64,000 nt of DNA from Phocoena phocoena. Taxonomy: Eukaryota; Chordata; Mammalia; Artiodactyla; Phocoenidae. The stretch lies in assembly GCF_963924675.1 (NCBI RefSeq), contig NC_089236.1:46284500-46348499 (forward strand), read 5' to 3'. Of this stretch, positions 1 to 12,769 are shown piece by piece. The position numbers and the translations under genes are program-made. Within the stretch, counting starts at the first letter, position 1. The number at the start of each line of letters is the position of its first letter. The notes under the pieces were generated by a model, which worked only from the letters and a program-made list of their open reading frames with translations, did not search any database and was not told where the DNA came from.

Positions 1-47
1 AAGTAACTGTTTTACCTAAATTCATAGAGGAAAGGAAGTTAAGTAAA

Positions 48-848
48 ATGAAAAGGCAGAGGAATTAGTCTCAATTGAAAGGCAAGAGAAAACCCCTGAA
101 AAAATAATGAAACAGAAATAGCAATTTACCAGATAAAGAATTCAAAGAATTAGTAATAAGAATATTAACTGAATTAAGGAAAAGAATAGATGAACATAGT
201 GAGAATTTTAACAAGAAACTAGAAAATATAAAGACTCAATCAGAAATGAAGAAAGTTGTCTAGAAGCTAGAATACTGAAAATTACCCAATCAAAACAGCA
301 AAAAGAAAAACAAATTTAAAAAAATGAGAACAGTTTAAAAGATCTCTGGGAAAGCATTAAGTGTGCAAATATTTGCATTATAAGAGTCCGAGAAGGAGAG
401 GAGAGAGAGAAAGGGATCGAAAATGTATTTGAAAATGTGTTTGAGAAAATTGTGGCTGAAAGCTTCACAAACCTGAAGAAGGAAACAGATATCCAGGTAC
501 AGGAAGCACAGAGAGGCCAAACAGACTCACATCAAGGCGCATCATAATTAAAATGGCAAATGTTAAAGATAGAGAGCATTCTAAAGGCAGCAAAATAAAA
601 ACAAAGAGTCACATACAAGGGAATCCAATAAGGCTATCATCTGTTTTTCTACAGAAACTTTGCAAGCCAGAAGGGAGCGGCATGACATATTCAAAGTAGT
701 GAAAGGGAAAACATGCAAATTAGGATACTCTACCCAGCAAGATTAGCAGTTAGAATTTAAGAAGAGATAAAGAACTTCTCAGACAAGCAAAAAATTAAAC
801 AGTTCATTAATAACCTACCCCCCAAAAATGTTAGAGGGTCTTCTCTAA
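48..848 (+). pseudogene. L1 ORF1 relic (RNA-binding chaperone), decayed
   Basis: ORF1p normally forms a trimer through an N-terminal coiled coil and binds L1 RNA through an RRM and C-terminal domain. Here a likely ancestral ATG lies at 48 ('atgaaaaggcagagg', the same start context as the younger L1 copy at 20766) and the frame's usual end, '...cttctctaag', is at 838-848. The RRM-proximal region is recognisable around 340-420 (the stretch ending in 'gagagagagaaaggg') and the C-terminal region around 650-790 ('gccagaagggag' at 667-678). Stops interrupt from the first codons onward, for example TAG directly after the start region. It is a pseudogene with no coding capacity. Confidence 0.8.
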
Positions 849-1326
849 GTGGAAAAGAGTAATCTATAGGAAAGGGAACATCTCAGTAGGAAAAGCAAAT
901 ATATAGTAAGGTCTGAGGATCAAGCACTTAAATAAGCTAATAAGAAGGATTAAAAGTTAAAAAATTGTAAAGGTAACTATAACTACAAAACAATTAAGGG
1001 ATAAACATAAAGATGTAAAATATGACATCAAAAGCACAAAATGTGTGGGAGGAGAGTAAAAATGTCTATCTTTTGGAATGTGTTTGAACTAAAAATGTGT
1101 TTGAATGACTACCAGTTTAAAAAAAAAGTAGATACATTTATAGGTCAACATATATGAACCCCATGATAACCACAAGTAAAAAATCTACAACAGACACACA
1201 AAAGCTAAAAAGAAAGGGACAACAATCAAACTACTAAAGGAAATTATCAAATCACAAGGGAAGAAGCAAAAAGAAGCAAAATAAAGAGAGAAGAACTACA
1301 AAAATAACTGGAAAACAAGGAATAAA

Positions 1327-4300
1327 ATGGCAATAATTACATACTTACCAATTATTACTTAAAAGTTAATGGACTAAATTCTCTAATCAAAAGACATAGG
1401 GTGGCTGACTGGAGTCAATTTAAAAAAAAAGACAACACTCATCTATATGCTGCATACAAGAGATTTACTTCAGAGCTAAAGACACAAACAGCCTAAAAGT
1501 AAGGGGGTGGAAATATATATTTTATGTAAACAGAACTGACAAGAAAGCAATACTTAGACAAAATAGACTTTAAAATAATGGCTATAACAAAAGACAAAGA
1601 AGAGCATTATATAATGATAAAGGGATCAATAAAGAAGAGGATATTGCATTCATTAACATATATGCACCCAATAGAGTAGCATCTAAATATATAAAACAAA
1701 TATAACAGGCATAGAGGGAAAAAATGACATTAACAAAATAATAATATGGTACTTTAACAAACCACTTATCAATGAACAGATCATTCAGACAGAAAATCAA
1801 TAAGGCAACAGTGATTTTAAGGACACAATAGATCAGTTATACTTAAAAAATATCTAGAGGATATTACATCCAAAAGCAGCAAAATACAAATTGTTTTCAA
1901 GTGCACATGGAATGTTATCTAGGATGGATCACATGCTAGGCCACAACAGAGGTCTCAACAAATTTAAGAGGGTAGAGATTATATCAAGCATTTTTTTCTG
2001 ATTGCAATGATATGAAACTAGAAATCAATTACAGAAAGAAAAATGAGAAAATAACAAACATGTGGAGACTAAATATTCTGCTGCTAAAGTAACAATGGGT
2101 GAATTAAGAAATCAAAGAGGAAATCAGAAAATAACTAGAGAGAAATGAAAATAGAAGTAAACTCTCCAAAATCTATAAGATGCAGCAAAAGCAGTTCTAA
2201 GAGGGAAGTTTATAGCAATACAGGCCTTCCTCAAGAAACAAGAAAAATCTCAAGCAACTTAAGCTACCATCTGAAAGAATTAGAAAAAGAAGAACAAACA
2301 AAGCCCAAAGTCAGCAGAAAGAAGGAAATACTAAAGACCCAAGGGGAAATAAATAAAGCAGAGACCAGAAAAAAAAAAACAAAAACAAAATAACCAAATT
2401 TAATAGAAAAGATCAGTGAAACTAAGAGCTGAGAGCTGGTTTTTTGAAAAGATAAACAAAATTAATAAAACTTTAGCTTGACTCACCAAGAAGAAAAGAG
2501 AAAGAACCCAAATAAACAAAATAGGAAATGAGAGAGGAAAAATAACAACTGATATCACAGAGATAAAAAAAAAGTCATAAGAGGGTACTATAATAGTTAC
2601 ATGCCAAAAAATTGGACAACCAAGAAGAAATGCACACATTTCTAGAAGCATACAACCTGCCAAGACTGAATAAGAAGAAACAGACAATTTGAAGAGACCA
2701 ATCACTAGTAGTGAAATTCAATTTGTAATAAAAATAACTCCTAGCAAACAAAAGTCCAAGATTGAACAGTGTCACCGAGAAGTTCTACCAAACATATAGA
2801 GAAGAACTAACACCTATACTTTTCAAACTATTCCAAAAAATTGAAGAGGATGGAACATCCCCAAATACATTCTACAAGGCTACCATTGCCCTGTTACCAA
2901 AACTAGACCAAAAAAATAAAAATTACAGGCCAATAACTCTAATCAATTTAAATGCAAAATTCCTCAACAAAATATTAGCAAACAAAATCCAGCAATATAT
3001 AAAAAGGATCATATGATATTATCAAGTGGCATTTATTCCAGGGATGCAAGAATTGTTCAATATTTGCAAATCAATCAGTGTGATATACTACATTAATTAA
3101 AGAGGGATAAAAATACCCTGATTATCTCAATAGACACAGAAAAAGCATTTGACAAAATTCAATATCCATTCATGATAAAATCTCTTATCAAAGTGGGTAT
3201 ACAGGGAACACACCTCAAAATAATAAAGTTCATTTATGACAAACCTGCAACTAATATCATGCTCAATGGTGAAAAGCTGAAAGCCTTTCCTCTAAATTCA
3301 GGAACAAGACAAGGATGCCCTCTTTCAACAATTCTATTTAACATAGTATTGGAAGCCTTAGCCACAGCAGTCAGATAAGAAAAAGAAAGAAAACACATCC
3401 ACATTGGAAAGGAGAAAATAAAACTGTCACTATTTGCAGATGACATGATCCTATGTATAGAAAATCCTAAAGTCTTCCAAAAAACTATTAGAACAAATGA
3501 ATTTAGTAAAGTTGCAGGATACAACATTAATACACAGAAATATGTTGCTTTTCTACACACCAATAATGAACTATCAGAAAGAAAAAAACCAAGAAAAACC
3601 AATCTCATTTAAAAATCTCATCATAAAGAACAAAATACAAAGAAATAAACTTAACCAAGAAGGTGAAATACCTATACTCTGAAAACTGTAAAACATTGAA
3701 GAAGGAAATTGAAGATGATACAAAGAAATTGAAATATATCTCATACCCTTGGATTGAAAGAACTAATATTTTTTAAATGGCCAAACTACTCAAAGCAATC
3801 TACAGATTTAATGCAATCCTTATCAAAATACCCATGACATTTTTAACAGAACTAGAACAAATAATCCCAAAAGTTACATGGAACAAGAATAGACCCCAAG
3901 TTGCCAAAACAATCTTGAGAAAAAAGAATAAAGCTGGAGGCATCACCCTCCCTGACTTCAGACTATACTACAAAGCTAAATAAAACAGCACAGTACTGGC
4001 ACAAAAACAGACACATAGATCAATGGAACAGAATAGACAGCCCAGAAATAATCCCACATACCTATGGTCAATTAATCTACAACAAAAGAGGCAAGAATAT
4101 GCAATGAAGAAAAGGCAGTCTCTTCAATAAGTGCTGTTCAGAAAATTGGACAGCTACATGTAAAAGAATGAAATTACAATGTTTCCTCACACCATATACA
4201 AAAATAAATTCAAAATGTATTAAAAACCTAAATGTAATACTCAAAATCATAAAACTCCTAGATGCAAACATAGGCAGAACACTCTTTGACATAAATCATA

Positions 4301-5134
4301 GCAATATTTTTTATCTATCTCTCAGGCAACAGAAATAAGATCAAAAATAAATAAATGGAACCCAATTAAACCTAAAAGCTTTTGCACAACAAAGGAAACC
4401 ATTGAAGAAACAAAAAGACATTCTACTAAATTGGAGAAAATATAGGCAAATGATATGACTGACAAGGGGTTAATATCTGAAATATACAAACAGCTCATAC
4501 AATTTAATATCAAAAAAAACAATAAAAAATTGATGGAAGACCTGAATGGACATTTTTCTAAAGAAGACATCCAGATGGCTAACAGACACATGAAAATGTG
4601 CTCCACAGCACTAATTATTTGAGAAATGAAAATCAAAACAAGAATGAGATACCACCTGATACCTGTCAAAATGGCTATCATCAAAAAGTCTATAAATAAC
4701 TAGAGAGGATGTGGAGAAAAGGGGACCCTTGTATACTGTTGGTGGGAATGTGTATTGGTGCAGTCACTATGGAAAACAGTATAAAGGTTCCTCAGAAAAT
4801 AAAAACAGAACTACCATATGATCCAGCAATTCCAATCCTGGGTATATATCTGGACAAATGAAACCACTAATTCAAAAAGATTCATGCTCTACAATGTTCA
4901 TAGCAGCATTATTTACAATAGCCATATATGTAAGCAAACCAAGTGTTTATCAATAGACAAATGATAAAGAAGATGTGGAATACATATATAATGGAATATT
5001 ACTCAGTTATAAAAAATGAAGAACGAATTTCTGCCTTATGCAGCGATATGGATGGACCTAGAAAATATGTTTAGTGAAATAAGTCAGACAGAGAAGACAA
5101 ATATTATGTGATATCACTTATTTGTGGAATCTAA
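1327..5134 (+). pseudogene. L1 ORF2 relic (endonuclease-reverse transcriptase), decayed
   Basis: ORF2p nicks target DNA with an APE-type endonuclease and copies L1 RNA with its reverse transcriptase. The span from the ATG at 1327 to the TAA at 5132-5134 is close to the usual ORF2 length. A stop appears within a dozen codons of the start, and only short open pieces survive (2762-3016, 3172-3378, 3497-3682). The RT core motif F-A-D-D is intact at 3433-3444, followed by the conserved M-I-L and E-N-P. The cysteine-rich C-terminal region lies around 4690-4760. The breaks are spread evenly, as expected for neutral decay. Confidence 0.85.
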
Positions 5135-5413
5135 AAGATAAAACGAATGTACATAGCAAAACAGAAACAGACTCACAGGTATCGAAAACAAACTAGTGGT
5201 TACCAGTGGGGAGGGGCAAGAAAGAGGTATGGATTTAAGAGATACAAACTACTGTGTATAAAATAGATAAGCAACAAGGATATATTGTTCAGCACAGGGA
5301 ATTATAGTCATTATTTTGTAATAACTTTTAATAAAGTATAATCTATGAAAATATTGAATCACTATGTGTATACTTGAAATTAATGTAATATTTTAAATTA
5401 ACTATACTTCATT

Positions 5414-5705
5414 TATATATATATATGAAGAGATGAAAAACAATGAGCATTCCTTAGAGAGAACTTAAAATATTTTGAAATTCCATTATCTTTCATACTA
5501 GTTTGAAACACTCTCTCTTTTGCTGAAATCTTATGGAAAATATGTTTATTATTAATATAATATTATTTTGCAAAGATATTTTATTTTGATTAGAGAAAGA
5601 TCTTTAAAAATATTTTGTAATTTTAATGTTCAAATACTTGAGAAAGTATGTCAGAATATAATAAATTTATAATAATTAAAGTCCCACCTAAATCTTCCCT
5701 ACTGT
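5414..5705. other. AT-rich unique sequence
   Basis: No gene, RNA or repeat is recognised beyond a short (AT)n run immediately after the L1 3' end (about 5413-5426). Long A/T-rich stretches at 5520-5660 look like ordinary intergenic DNA. Confidence 0.6.
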
Positions 5706-5707
5706 AG

Positions 5708-5722
5708 CCATTAGGTGGCAAG
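5708..5722 (+). promoter_or_regulatory. CTCF-like motif
   Basis: The 15-mer ccattaggtggcaag fits the CTCF core (CCASYAGRKGGCRSY) at all but two positions, including the invariant AGGTGGC block. CTCF is the zinc-finger insulator and loop-anchor protein. This is motif matching by eye only; occupancy is unknown and chance matches occur. Confidence 0.35.
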
Positions 5723-5724
5723 AA

Positions 5725-5880
5725 TCAGCAGCAGACCCTGTTAAAAATGTGGATTCCCCACCACTGCCCCTTTGTGATTCTCATTTAATTGGTCTCAGAT
5801 GGGCTCTGTCATGGTCAGCTAGCATGCAACTGTTTGTTTCTGAGTTAGGTGGCCCACAGTGTACACCTTGAGAAGTGATG
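5725..5880. mobile_element. Possible MER20-like hAT-Charlie fragment
   Basis: Pieces such as 'ctgttaaaaatgtggattcc' (5739-5758), 'gattctcattt' and 'acaccttgagaagtgatgc' (5864-5882) resemble a MER20-type nonautonomous hAT element, but the order is imperfect and no terminal repeats or 8-bp target duplication could be paired. It is a weak family assignment. Confidence 0.3.
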
Positions 5881-5883
5881 CTA

Positions 5884-7994
5884 AGAAGATCCTCAACAAC
5901 CCTTTGAGAGGGCTTTCATTTTTTACATTGTGTACACTTATACGGTGGTAAAAAGATGTAAGAGTTACACGAATTAAAGATTGGAATCTAGAGTTTTAAG
6001 TATGATGATCATAGTCCAAATGAGCAAATATTATGCAGCATCACTTAGATTTGATATTTGGATCTTTTATTTTACATAGATTCTTCTGGGATCAACAGTT
6101 GCTCATATTTTTCAAAATGATTTACAAACTATTTTTAGGATAGGCTAATACTCTATTGTATTTTTTGTGTGTCACTTGCTCTTAGCTTTGTTTTATTTTC
6201 ACCCTTTCGATGACATTTAATTGCCAGCATGGGCCTGCAAATGTACACATAATGAAAATATGTATTTGATCGTGACTGAGTTATTAACATAACTAGATTT
6301 TGAGTGCTGTAAAACTTTTTGCTGCAACATAACACAGGTGACTTTCTTTGTCTACTTTCATTCCTCAGTCTCTGTAATAACAATCACTTTTTCTGCAAGT
6401 GGAAATGCCTTTTAGTTTGCATAATTCTGTACTGCAATATTGCACCACATTGAAATATATGAAATTTTTGTTTAAGATGAATAGGTGATAAAATGTTTTA
6501 CAAGGTTTATTTTTTCCATTGCTACCATAATGATTTGTTGCAAAAACAAACAATGAAAAACATCATCATCAACACTAAAAAAGCACCATAAGGTTAACAT
6601 GTTTGCTTTTACTGTGATATACTGTATATAATTTGGCATTATAACAGTAAAAAGGAAAAGAAAACTAAAATAATGAAGAATTTTCTCCACTCTCATGGAG
6701 ACCCCAAACAAAGCAGAACATAATTTGCACAGCACCTTTGCTAAAATCACTTACCTTGTTTTCAAATTAATTTTAGCTTTGAAAACAACTAAGAAAGATA
6801 AGGTTGAATATATAGACTTTCATTTTGCTTCTTATGAATATTCTTATAATGCCTTTTTTCATAAAAACAAAGATTTGGAAGTATGTACTTACATTTCAAA
6901 TCTGCATTGTAGAGTTCTATTTTTTCATAGTATGATTATTTTCAGAAATCTGAGCTTTTGTCCACAAGGCGAAACAGGACAAAGAAGTCAAATAAGAATC
7001 TGACAATAAATATTTCTGGCATAAGAGAGATAATTTAGGTAAACAAAGTTTTAAAAATAAATGAGTGACTGACTAGACAATGATTGCCAGAAGTAAGTGA
7101 ATTAATACTTAGTGTCATTAATTCTCTTGTGAGACAGCTCCAGGCTCCTTTCTTCCATATCACCATAGTTCCCACAGCATTAATATCCAGTTACCTTCAG
7201 TATCAACTTGCTTGACAGCACGCATTTTGCTTTTTCTTATATCTTCCCTTTCCAACTTTCCCATTTCTCTACCAGTTTTTCCTAAACCTCATCTTGTATC
7301 TGCTTCTAGAAAACCCAAAGAATGAGAAGAATAGAAGCTGAAAAGATGAAGTATGAAAGCCATATGCCTTTGCAAAAGGCATAGAATTGAAAAAAGAAAA
7401 TGATTCAAAATTCAAGTAATTCAATATAAATGGTAATGAAGAAGCTAGAGAATTTGGGTGCAGACCAAATAATGATATACTTCATATTTCATACTTAAGA
7501 ATTTTGGTTTTATGTGAAAGTCAACTTACTAATATTAATAAAATATATTTATATTTTCCAAATTATGAAAAACTTATTGATATATTTTGGGGTATCAAAA
7601 CTGAATGCTTTCAAATTCCCTTCTCTTGTAATGCTACACTCCCTTCTCTTCTACTAATCACGAGTGTGATACAGTTGCTTCTTTCTTCTTTCTGCTTGCC
7701 CTCTCTGCTACATTACACTTGCCCTCTCTGCTACACTAATAGTTGGTCTCAGTGGTTAGTTGGCAGATATACATGTCTATGGTTCAACAGTGTCAATATA
7801 GAAAGAAGATATGAAGCATATAATTATAGGCAGAGTATTTGTTTCCATTGTTAAATAACATGCCATTTCACCATATCCAAAGATTTGGGACCTTCCACAT
7901 ATTCTTCCTTACTTGTGTCATTATTTGGGAACTGGATAAGTACAAAAGCATGTTGAAATTGAGGGAAAACACATTTTTAAAATAGGCTTTATTG
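5884..7994. other. Unique intergenic sequence
   Basis: No exon with plausible splice sites, no RNA gene and no clear repeat was recognised, apart from a 23-bp tandem duplication listed separately. The open frames here lack coding-like composition and are short. Confidence 0.55.
7695..7740 (+). repeat. 23-bp direct tandem duplication
   Basis: Two adjacent copies (7695-7717 and 7718-7740) share the core 'cttgccctctctgctaca' and differ only near their ends. It lies in a pyrimidine-rich stretch and looks like a simple slippage duplication. Confidence 0.85.
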
Positions 7995-8010
7995 TGGTTC
8001 ATTGTTTTTT

Positions 8011-8048
<38 letters not shown>

Positions 8049-8252
8049 ACGTGGGCCTCTCACTGTTGTGGCCTCTCCCGTTGTGGAGCACAGGCTCTGG
8101 ACAGGCAGGCTCAGCGGCCATGGCTCACAGGCCCAGCTGCTCCGTGGCATGTGGGATCTTCCTGGACCGGGGCATGAACCCGTGTCCCCTGCATCAGCAG
8201 GCAGACTCTCAACCACTGCGCCACCAGGGAAGCCCTGGTTCATTGTTTTTTA
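7995..8252 (-). mobile_element. CHR-type tRNA-Glu SINE with 17-bp target duplication
   Basis: The body (8012-8235) is antisense: its poly(A) tail is the T-run at 8013-8043 and its tRNA-Glu-like head is at the right end (reverse complement begins 'gggcttccctggtggcgcag', carrying the pol III A box; the B box lies near 8175-8190). It is flanked by a perfect 17-bp direct repeat (7995-8011 and 8236-8252), the signature of L1-mediated retroposition. CHR SINEs are known from cetaceans and hippos, so this copy is strong evidence for the host lineage. The clean duplication suggests a fairly recent insertion. Confidence 0.93.
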
Positions 8253-9490
8253 GGCAGAGAAAACAACTTTGAAAGGAATTATAGTTTCAATTCAATACAA
8301 TGCAGCAAACATGGAAAGGTATAAAGTGGAAAAATGGATAAAACTTGATTATAGCTTTCTAAGACTTCATAATTGTGTGTGTGTGTGTCAGGGGGTGATA
8401 TACAGTCTTAAAAGGAAGAGGAAAAAATTCAATATAAAAAGAGTGAAATGAAATAGTGTTTATTTATCATACAGAAATAATGAGCTGAAATTTCCTCTGA
8501 GCTACTGGAGAGGGTATAAGGCAAAAAGTGATTAGCACCTATTGTTTTTGTTTGTCTAAAAGATAAATACAGAGTCCTTCCTCAAGGAACCTGCCTACTC
8601 TTTATTCAAAAACTCTAGATTGTGAAGTGACTCAAGTGCATAAAATTGGAAAAAAGACCATGAATTTCTAATATGGTGTCTGAAGTCTTCTGTTTGCCAA
8701 AACTGGAAGACGTTTTATTTTTTTCCTTTTATTTTGGTTGTTATGTAAATCATATGAGGCTTTGGTACTCTGCCTGTTGGATTTATTTCTGGGAACCCCA
8801 TAATTCATTGGCCATAACCAAAAATCTCAGTATCAATTTATTCCCAGCAATGTGATTGTTAAAATCTGTCCCATGTCACTTAATCTCTGACAACCAGGTT
8901 CTTCCATTAAGTTAAAGAAACCATATTAGTTCCAGCTTATCAGGTGAGTTTCCTCTGGCATGAAAAAACAGCAATAAACTTCTAGAAGTTTTCTCTCCAA
9001 TCGTCACATCAGGAATTTACCTCTATCCAAAATCTTGATAATGAAAGAAATAAATCAAGTCTTTGAATGATAAACCAGCATTAAAGCCCAGATTCTGGAG
9101 CGTGTACAGATTAGTGAAGGAAGAAATCTTCTAAATAAGCATAACTGCAAGTGTATATAGTTATTACGTTATTTAAAAAGACAGGATGGGATAGAGCTAT
9201 ACATAGATTCTTGGGCAATAGCCAGCATTGTATGATGATTAGTTTTAAGGAAGATGGGAAAGGGATCCATAGTTTGGACACTTTGGAATGGCCCGGGGTC
9301 TGAGAATATTCATTTCTGTTGTGAATTCTCACCTAAAGACATGCACCAAGGATGATATATATTTTTTAAATGATAGAAAGATCAGGATAACCCATACTGA
9401 GAATGATTGTTATTGGCCTTTTCTGTCAGCCTACTGATACCAAAAACTGGATTCAAAAACAAAGCACCTATGGACACAAAGATTAGTATT
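8253..9490. other. Unique intergenic sequence with a short GT microsatellite
   Basis: Only a (GT)n run at about 8373-8388 stands out. No gene or recognised transposon was seen. Confidence 0.55.
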
Positions 9491-9496
9491 ATTAAT

Positions 9497-9645
9497 TTAA
9501 CAAATATTTATTGAGTTCCTATCATGTGCCAGACCCTGGTCCAAGCTCTGATGATGCAGCAATGAAAGTAATAAAAAACACAAAACTAAAAAGAAGCTCG
9601 TTCTCATAGAAATTATATGCTGGTAGTTAAGGATAATCTGAAAAA
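9497..9645 (-). mobile_element. L2 LINE 3' end, antisense
   Basis: The sequence 'acaaatatttattgagttcc' followed by 'tatcatgtgccagaccctgg' is the reverse complement of the very common L2 3' terminus (..gctcaataaatatttgttg..). The match continues through the 'gatgatgcagcaatgaaa' region into the 'ctcgttctcatagaaatt' block. L2 is an ancient, inactive CR1-clade LINE present in all placental mammals. No target duplication is expected to survive. Confidence 0.7.
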
Positions 9646-10604
9646 CACAAACATTTCATGGCCAAGGGTGAGTTCACTAGACTCATTGATGAGTTCCAAA
9701 CACTGAGAACCCCAGAGTTCCTGACATAGTTCTACACTGCCAGTCTTTAGCAGATTGATTATACTAGACCCTTCCATCAGGAGGAGGACACAGTTAGCAA
9801 TGTTTCCTTACTATAATAGGCACTTATTTTTTACGAGAATTTCTTTTCCTGTCTTGAATGATATCCTGCAAACCACAGTATCCAAATTACTTCCCAGTGT
9901 GAGGTAATGGGATAATTCCTTTGTAATTCACTGGTCTTAGCATGCACTTGATTATCTAATGGTTATCTTGGTTATTTTAGAATCAAGAGGCCTTGCAGAA
10001 GAGTAGAAAGGCCTATTCAATACAGCTACTGCTAAGGATGAAAAATATCTTATGAGGCTGAAGTGTTCTTATAGCATATGATATATGCTTTGTGACAGAG
10101 TAAAGCGCATGATGTTTATTTGTTCCAGATACAGATAACAGGGGGTGAAAGTGTGGGTGATGTCTCTCATGATTATATCTAGTTACAAGCTTGGAGACTT
10201 ATTTGGGTGTTCCAGGGAGGAAGAATTTGATGGGCCCAATAATAATTCCACTGAACTCGGGATTTCTTGAAGCTGGCCTAAGGTCAGTTTGTGCTCCTCA
10301 TGTCACTGGTAAAATAAACAAAAAAATAAGGTTATAATGATGGCTCAGAAACATTCTGTCTATCAAAGGGAAATAATGTTAATGCTACACAGTGAATATC
10401 AGAAAGATTATGAATGTCAAATAATGTGTTCTTTGGAATATTTCACTCTATAATCACGAAAGAAAAGGCAGTCTATTACAATTCAGTTACCTTCAATTGA
10501 TCAAACGTTATAATTTGCACATGTCACCTCCCACTAATTCACATATTGGCTTTGACTATTTTATTATAAGGAGCTTACCCACCACAATGTTCCCACCACA
10601 CATT
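9646..10604. other. Unique intergenic sequence
   Basis: No gene or confidently named repeat was recognised. Part of this interval could be the more diverged upstream region of the adjacent antisense L2. Confidence 0.5.
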
Positions 10605-11030
10605 TAACTTTGTATTCATTCATTCACCCATTCCACAAACATTTCTTTGTACTGATTACCAAGATAAAGTTCTGATTTCTACAAAGATTCAAAGATAAAT
10701 TCCTGCCCTCAGTAAACTTACAAATTTTACTGATAAGAAAGGTGAATTAGAAAACAGTTACAATAAAATGTGGTAAGTGATATATTAGAAGATGGGGCTC
10801 AGTAGGTAATCTGATGGGTAGCAGGCAGGAATGGAAGATGCCATCATAAAGAAGTGATCTTGAGTTGTATTGAAAAATTTATTGAAGATCAAGCACAAGA
10901 CTTCTTGCAGAGAATGTTGCTTAGGAGAAAAATCTTCTCCAAAGACTCAGAGGTAAGAGAACATGGCATACTCTGGAGATTGCAAAAGCATACATTGGCT
11001 AGAGAGGAGGGTGTAGAGAGATAATATTAA
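10605..11030 (-). mobile_element. L2 LINE 3' portion, antisense
   Basis: It opens with 'attcattcattcacccattc', the antisense L2 terminus. It continues with 'cctgccctcagtaaacttac' (10703-10722) and the internal block around 10940-11010 ('agactcagaggtaagagaac', 'ggctagagaggagggtgt'), all in the order expected for a reverse-oriented L2 3' region. It is decayed and non-coding. Confidence 0.6.
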
Positions 11031-12769
11031 TACACACTCCTGTGTATATGACACAGTGCTCAAAAAATGAATATGTGGACTAGAGAAGAAGGCAAATTTG
11101 AAGTCCCTGAAGAGTGCCTTTCTTTCTATATTTAATGTTATTCTTGTGAATTAAGGCCATGTCTTCGGGAAAACTGTGTGATTGACAGATACTACCTATA
11201 AAAACATAGAATACACTTTAAATTATGAACAGACACTCAAAATTAACAATGAACATTTATCAAATTAACTCTCAAATAAGAAAATGCAGGGTTCTCAAGG
11301 AAGGAGACATACAGCAGATAGTTTGATTAGGGTAAGAGAAAGGAAGACATTAGGAATGTTCTACTGATGAACTATATTCCCAAAGGCCAATGAGACTGAA
11401 GTGTGCCTGAGCAGGTAGCAGTGAGCTCTGAATATCTAGAAATTGAGGACAAAGGATGGAATAAGACACAAAGAAATGATTGGGTTTCTTTATTATTGGA
11501 TTTGAACCTGATTGTAACTAGTCCCCAAATTATGTATTTGTTTTATATGTTTATTTTCCCAGAGCTATTGTGACAAAAGTTATCTATGGTGCCATGAACA
11601 AGCAAACAGATAATCTGCACTCATTTAGGAGAAAATACTTTGCAATACATGACTTTCTAATGATCTGTATTTTTGCAATTTTATTTTATATAAATATTTA
11701 ATTTTTCTTCAAATGCTCTTACATTTTTAATTTCATATTTATTAATTCAAGAAATGTACAAATCCATAAACTTGAACTTAACCTTGAGAATATTATGAGT
11801 TTCAGGGCCTATATTTATCATTTTCCCCCAATGGACTAGTGATTAATCAATGCACACTTATCACTTTTATTAAGTCATTTCCGATTCTCTTTGAGGGAAA
11901 GCTTTTATTTGTAAGTAGTAACTGTTTTTCTCTTTAAAACCACACAGCATTCCTTGAATAAATTAAATTATAATCTTTATCAATCCCCACATTATCTATT
12001 GTAAACTGGCCAACAGAATTAGTCACAGCATTAATGTTCTTGGTTCTTCTTGATATGCTGCAATGCCCCCATATAGGAAATGCTTTCTCCTTCCTACATC
12101 ATGGCCTTGGTCACAAACTGGCATTGCTTTTGCAATGCATATGATTAGCCTAAGAAATGCCAGCTCTTGTAACCTATAGACCCCCAAAATGTACATCTCA
12201 AACAGTAGTTTATTATTTTTTTCTAATATAACAATTCAAATGGTGTGTTTAGGACAAGTAAGCAGGTTTCCTACATGCGTGATTCACGCACCTGTGGCTC
12301 CAGCACTCTCAGGAAATTAATATAAGCAGAGGGAGGTGATCAAGGAAACTCCCCCTGGCAGGGAAGTTGCCTCACAATGTCTGCCCAGAAGCATTTCATT
12401 ATTACTAACAGACAGAGACTTCTTTGGGTCCACAACTTTCCCTTTCCTGAAAAAGAGTTTTAGTTGTATTTTCTTGTCCCTGGTTGACATTTAAGAGTAT
12501 AGAGGGGCTGGAGAGTATAAGGTTGGGAGTAGATAACAAATCTTTAAATTAACTTAAGAGAACCCATATTCAGATCTCTTGGAGAAAACTGTGATGCTTG
12601 ACACTGAACTGCATTCATAGAATCAATGCAATTTTTGATTGTGTCCTTTGGAGAGAGGATGAGTATTTTCTGTCTATGGAAAATATAGTTTGCACAGATA
12701 TTTGTGAGCATCTGTGACAGAGATTGTTAAATCTCTGTCAAGATCAGCATTTCTCCTTTCTTCCTGGAA
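11031..12769. other. Unique intergenic sequence
   Basis: No gene, RNA or clearly named repeat was recognised. Composition is AT-rich, with a slightly more GC-balanced patch at 12240-12480 that I cannot assign. Confidence 0.5.

Larger units (their letters stand above)
1..5413 (+). mobile_element. Old L1 LINE, near full length, cut by left window edge
   Basis: A sense-strand L1 in normal order: the end of the 5' UTR (1-47), an ORF1 relic, an ORF2 relic and a 3' UTR ending in the L1-type 'caactatacttca' signature near 5401-5413. The two reading frames are closed by many stops and frameshifts, so the copy is inactive and old. The 3' UTR (about 5135-5413) has the 'ggttaccagtggggagggg' block typical of old L1MA-type elements shared by laurasiatherians; the subfamily name is from memory. 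The poly(A) tail has decayed to an AT-rich run at 5411-5426. The left target-site duplication would lie outside the window, so insertion boundaries cannot be confirmed. Confidence 0.9.

Noticed and set aside
7504..7854. 116-codon open frame with a Leu/Ser-rich middle
   Set aside because: It begins at a non-ATG codon and its middle is created by the 23-bp CT-rich duplication; no coding evidence.
7994..8272. Open frames on both strands through a T/A run and GC-rich segment
   Set aside because: They are translations of the CHR SINE and its poly(A) tail; the same frames recur at 20001, 50210 and 57177.
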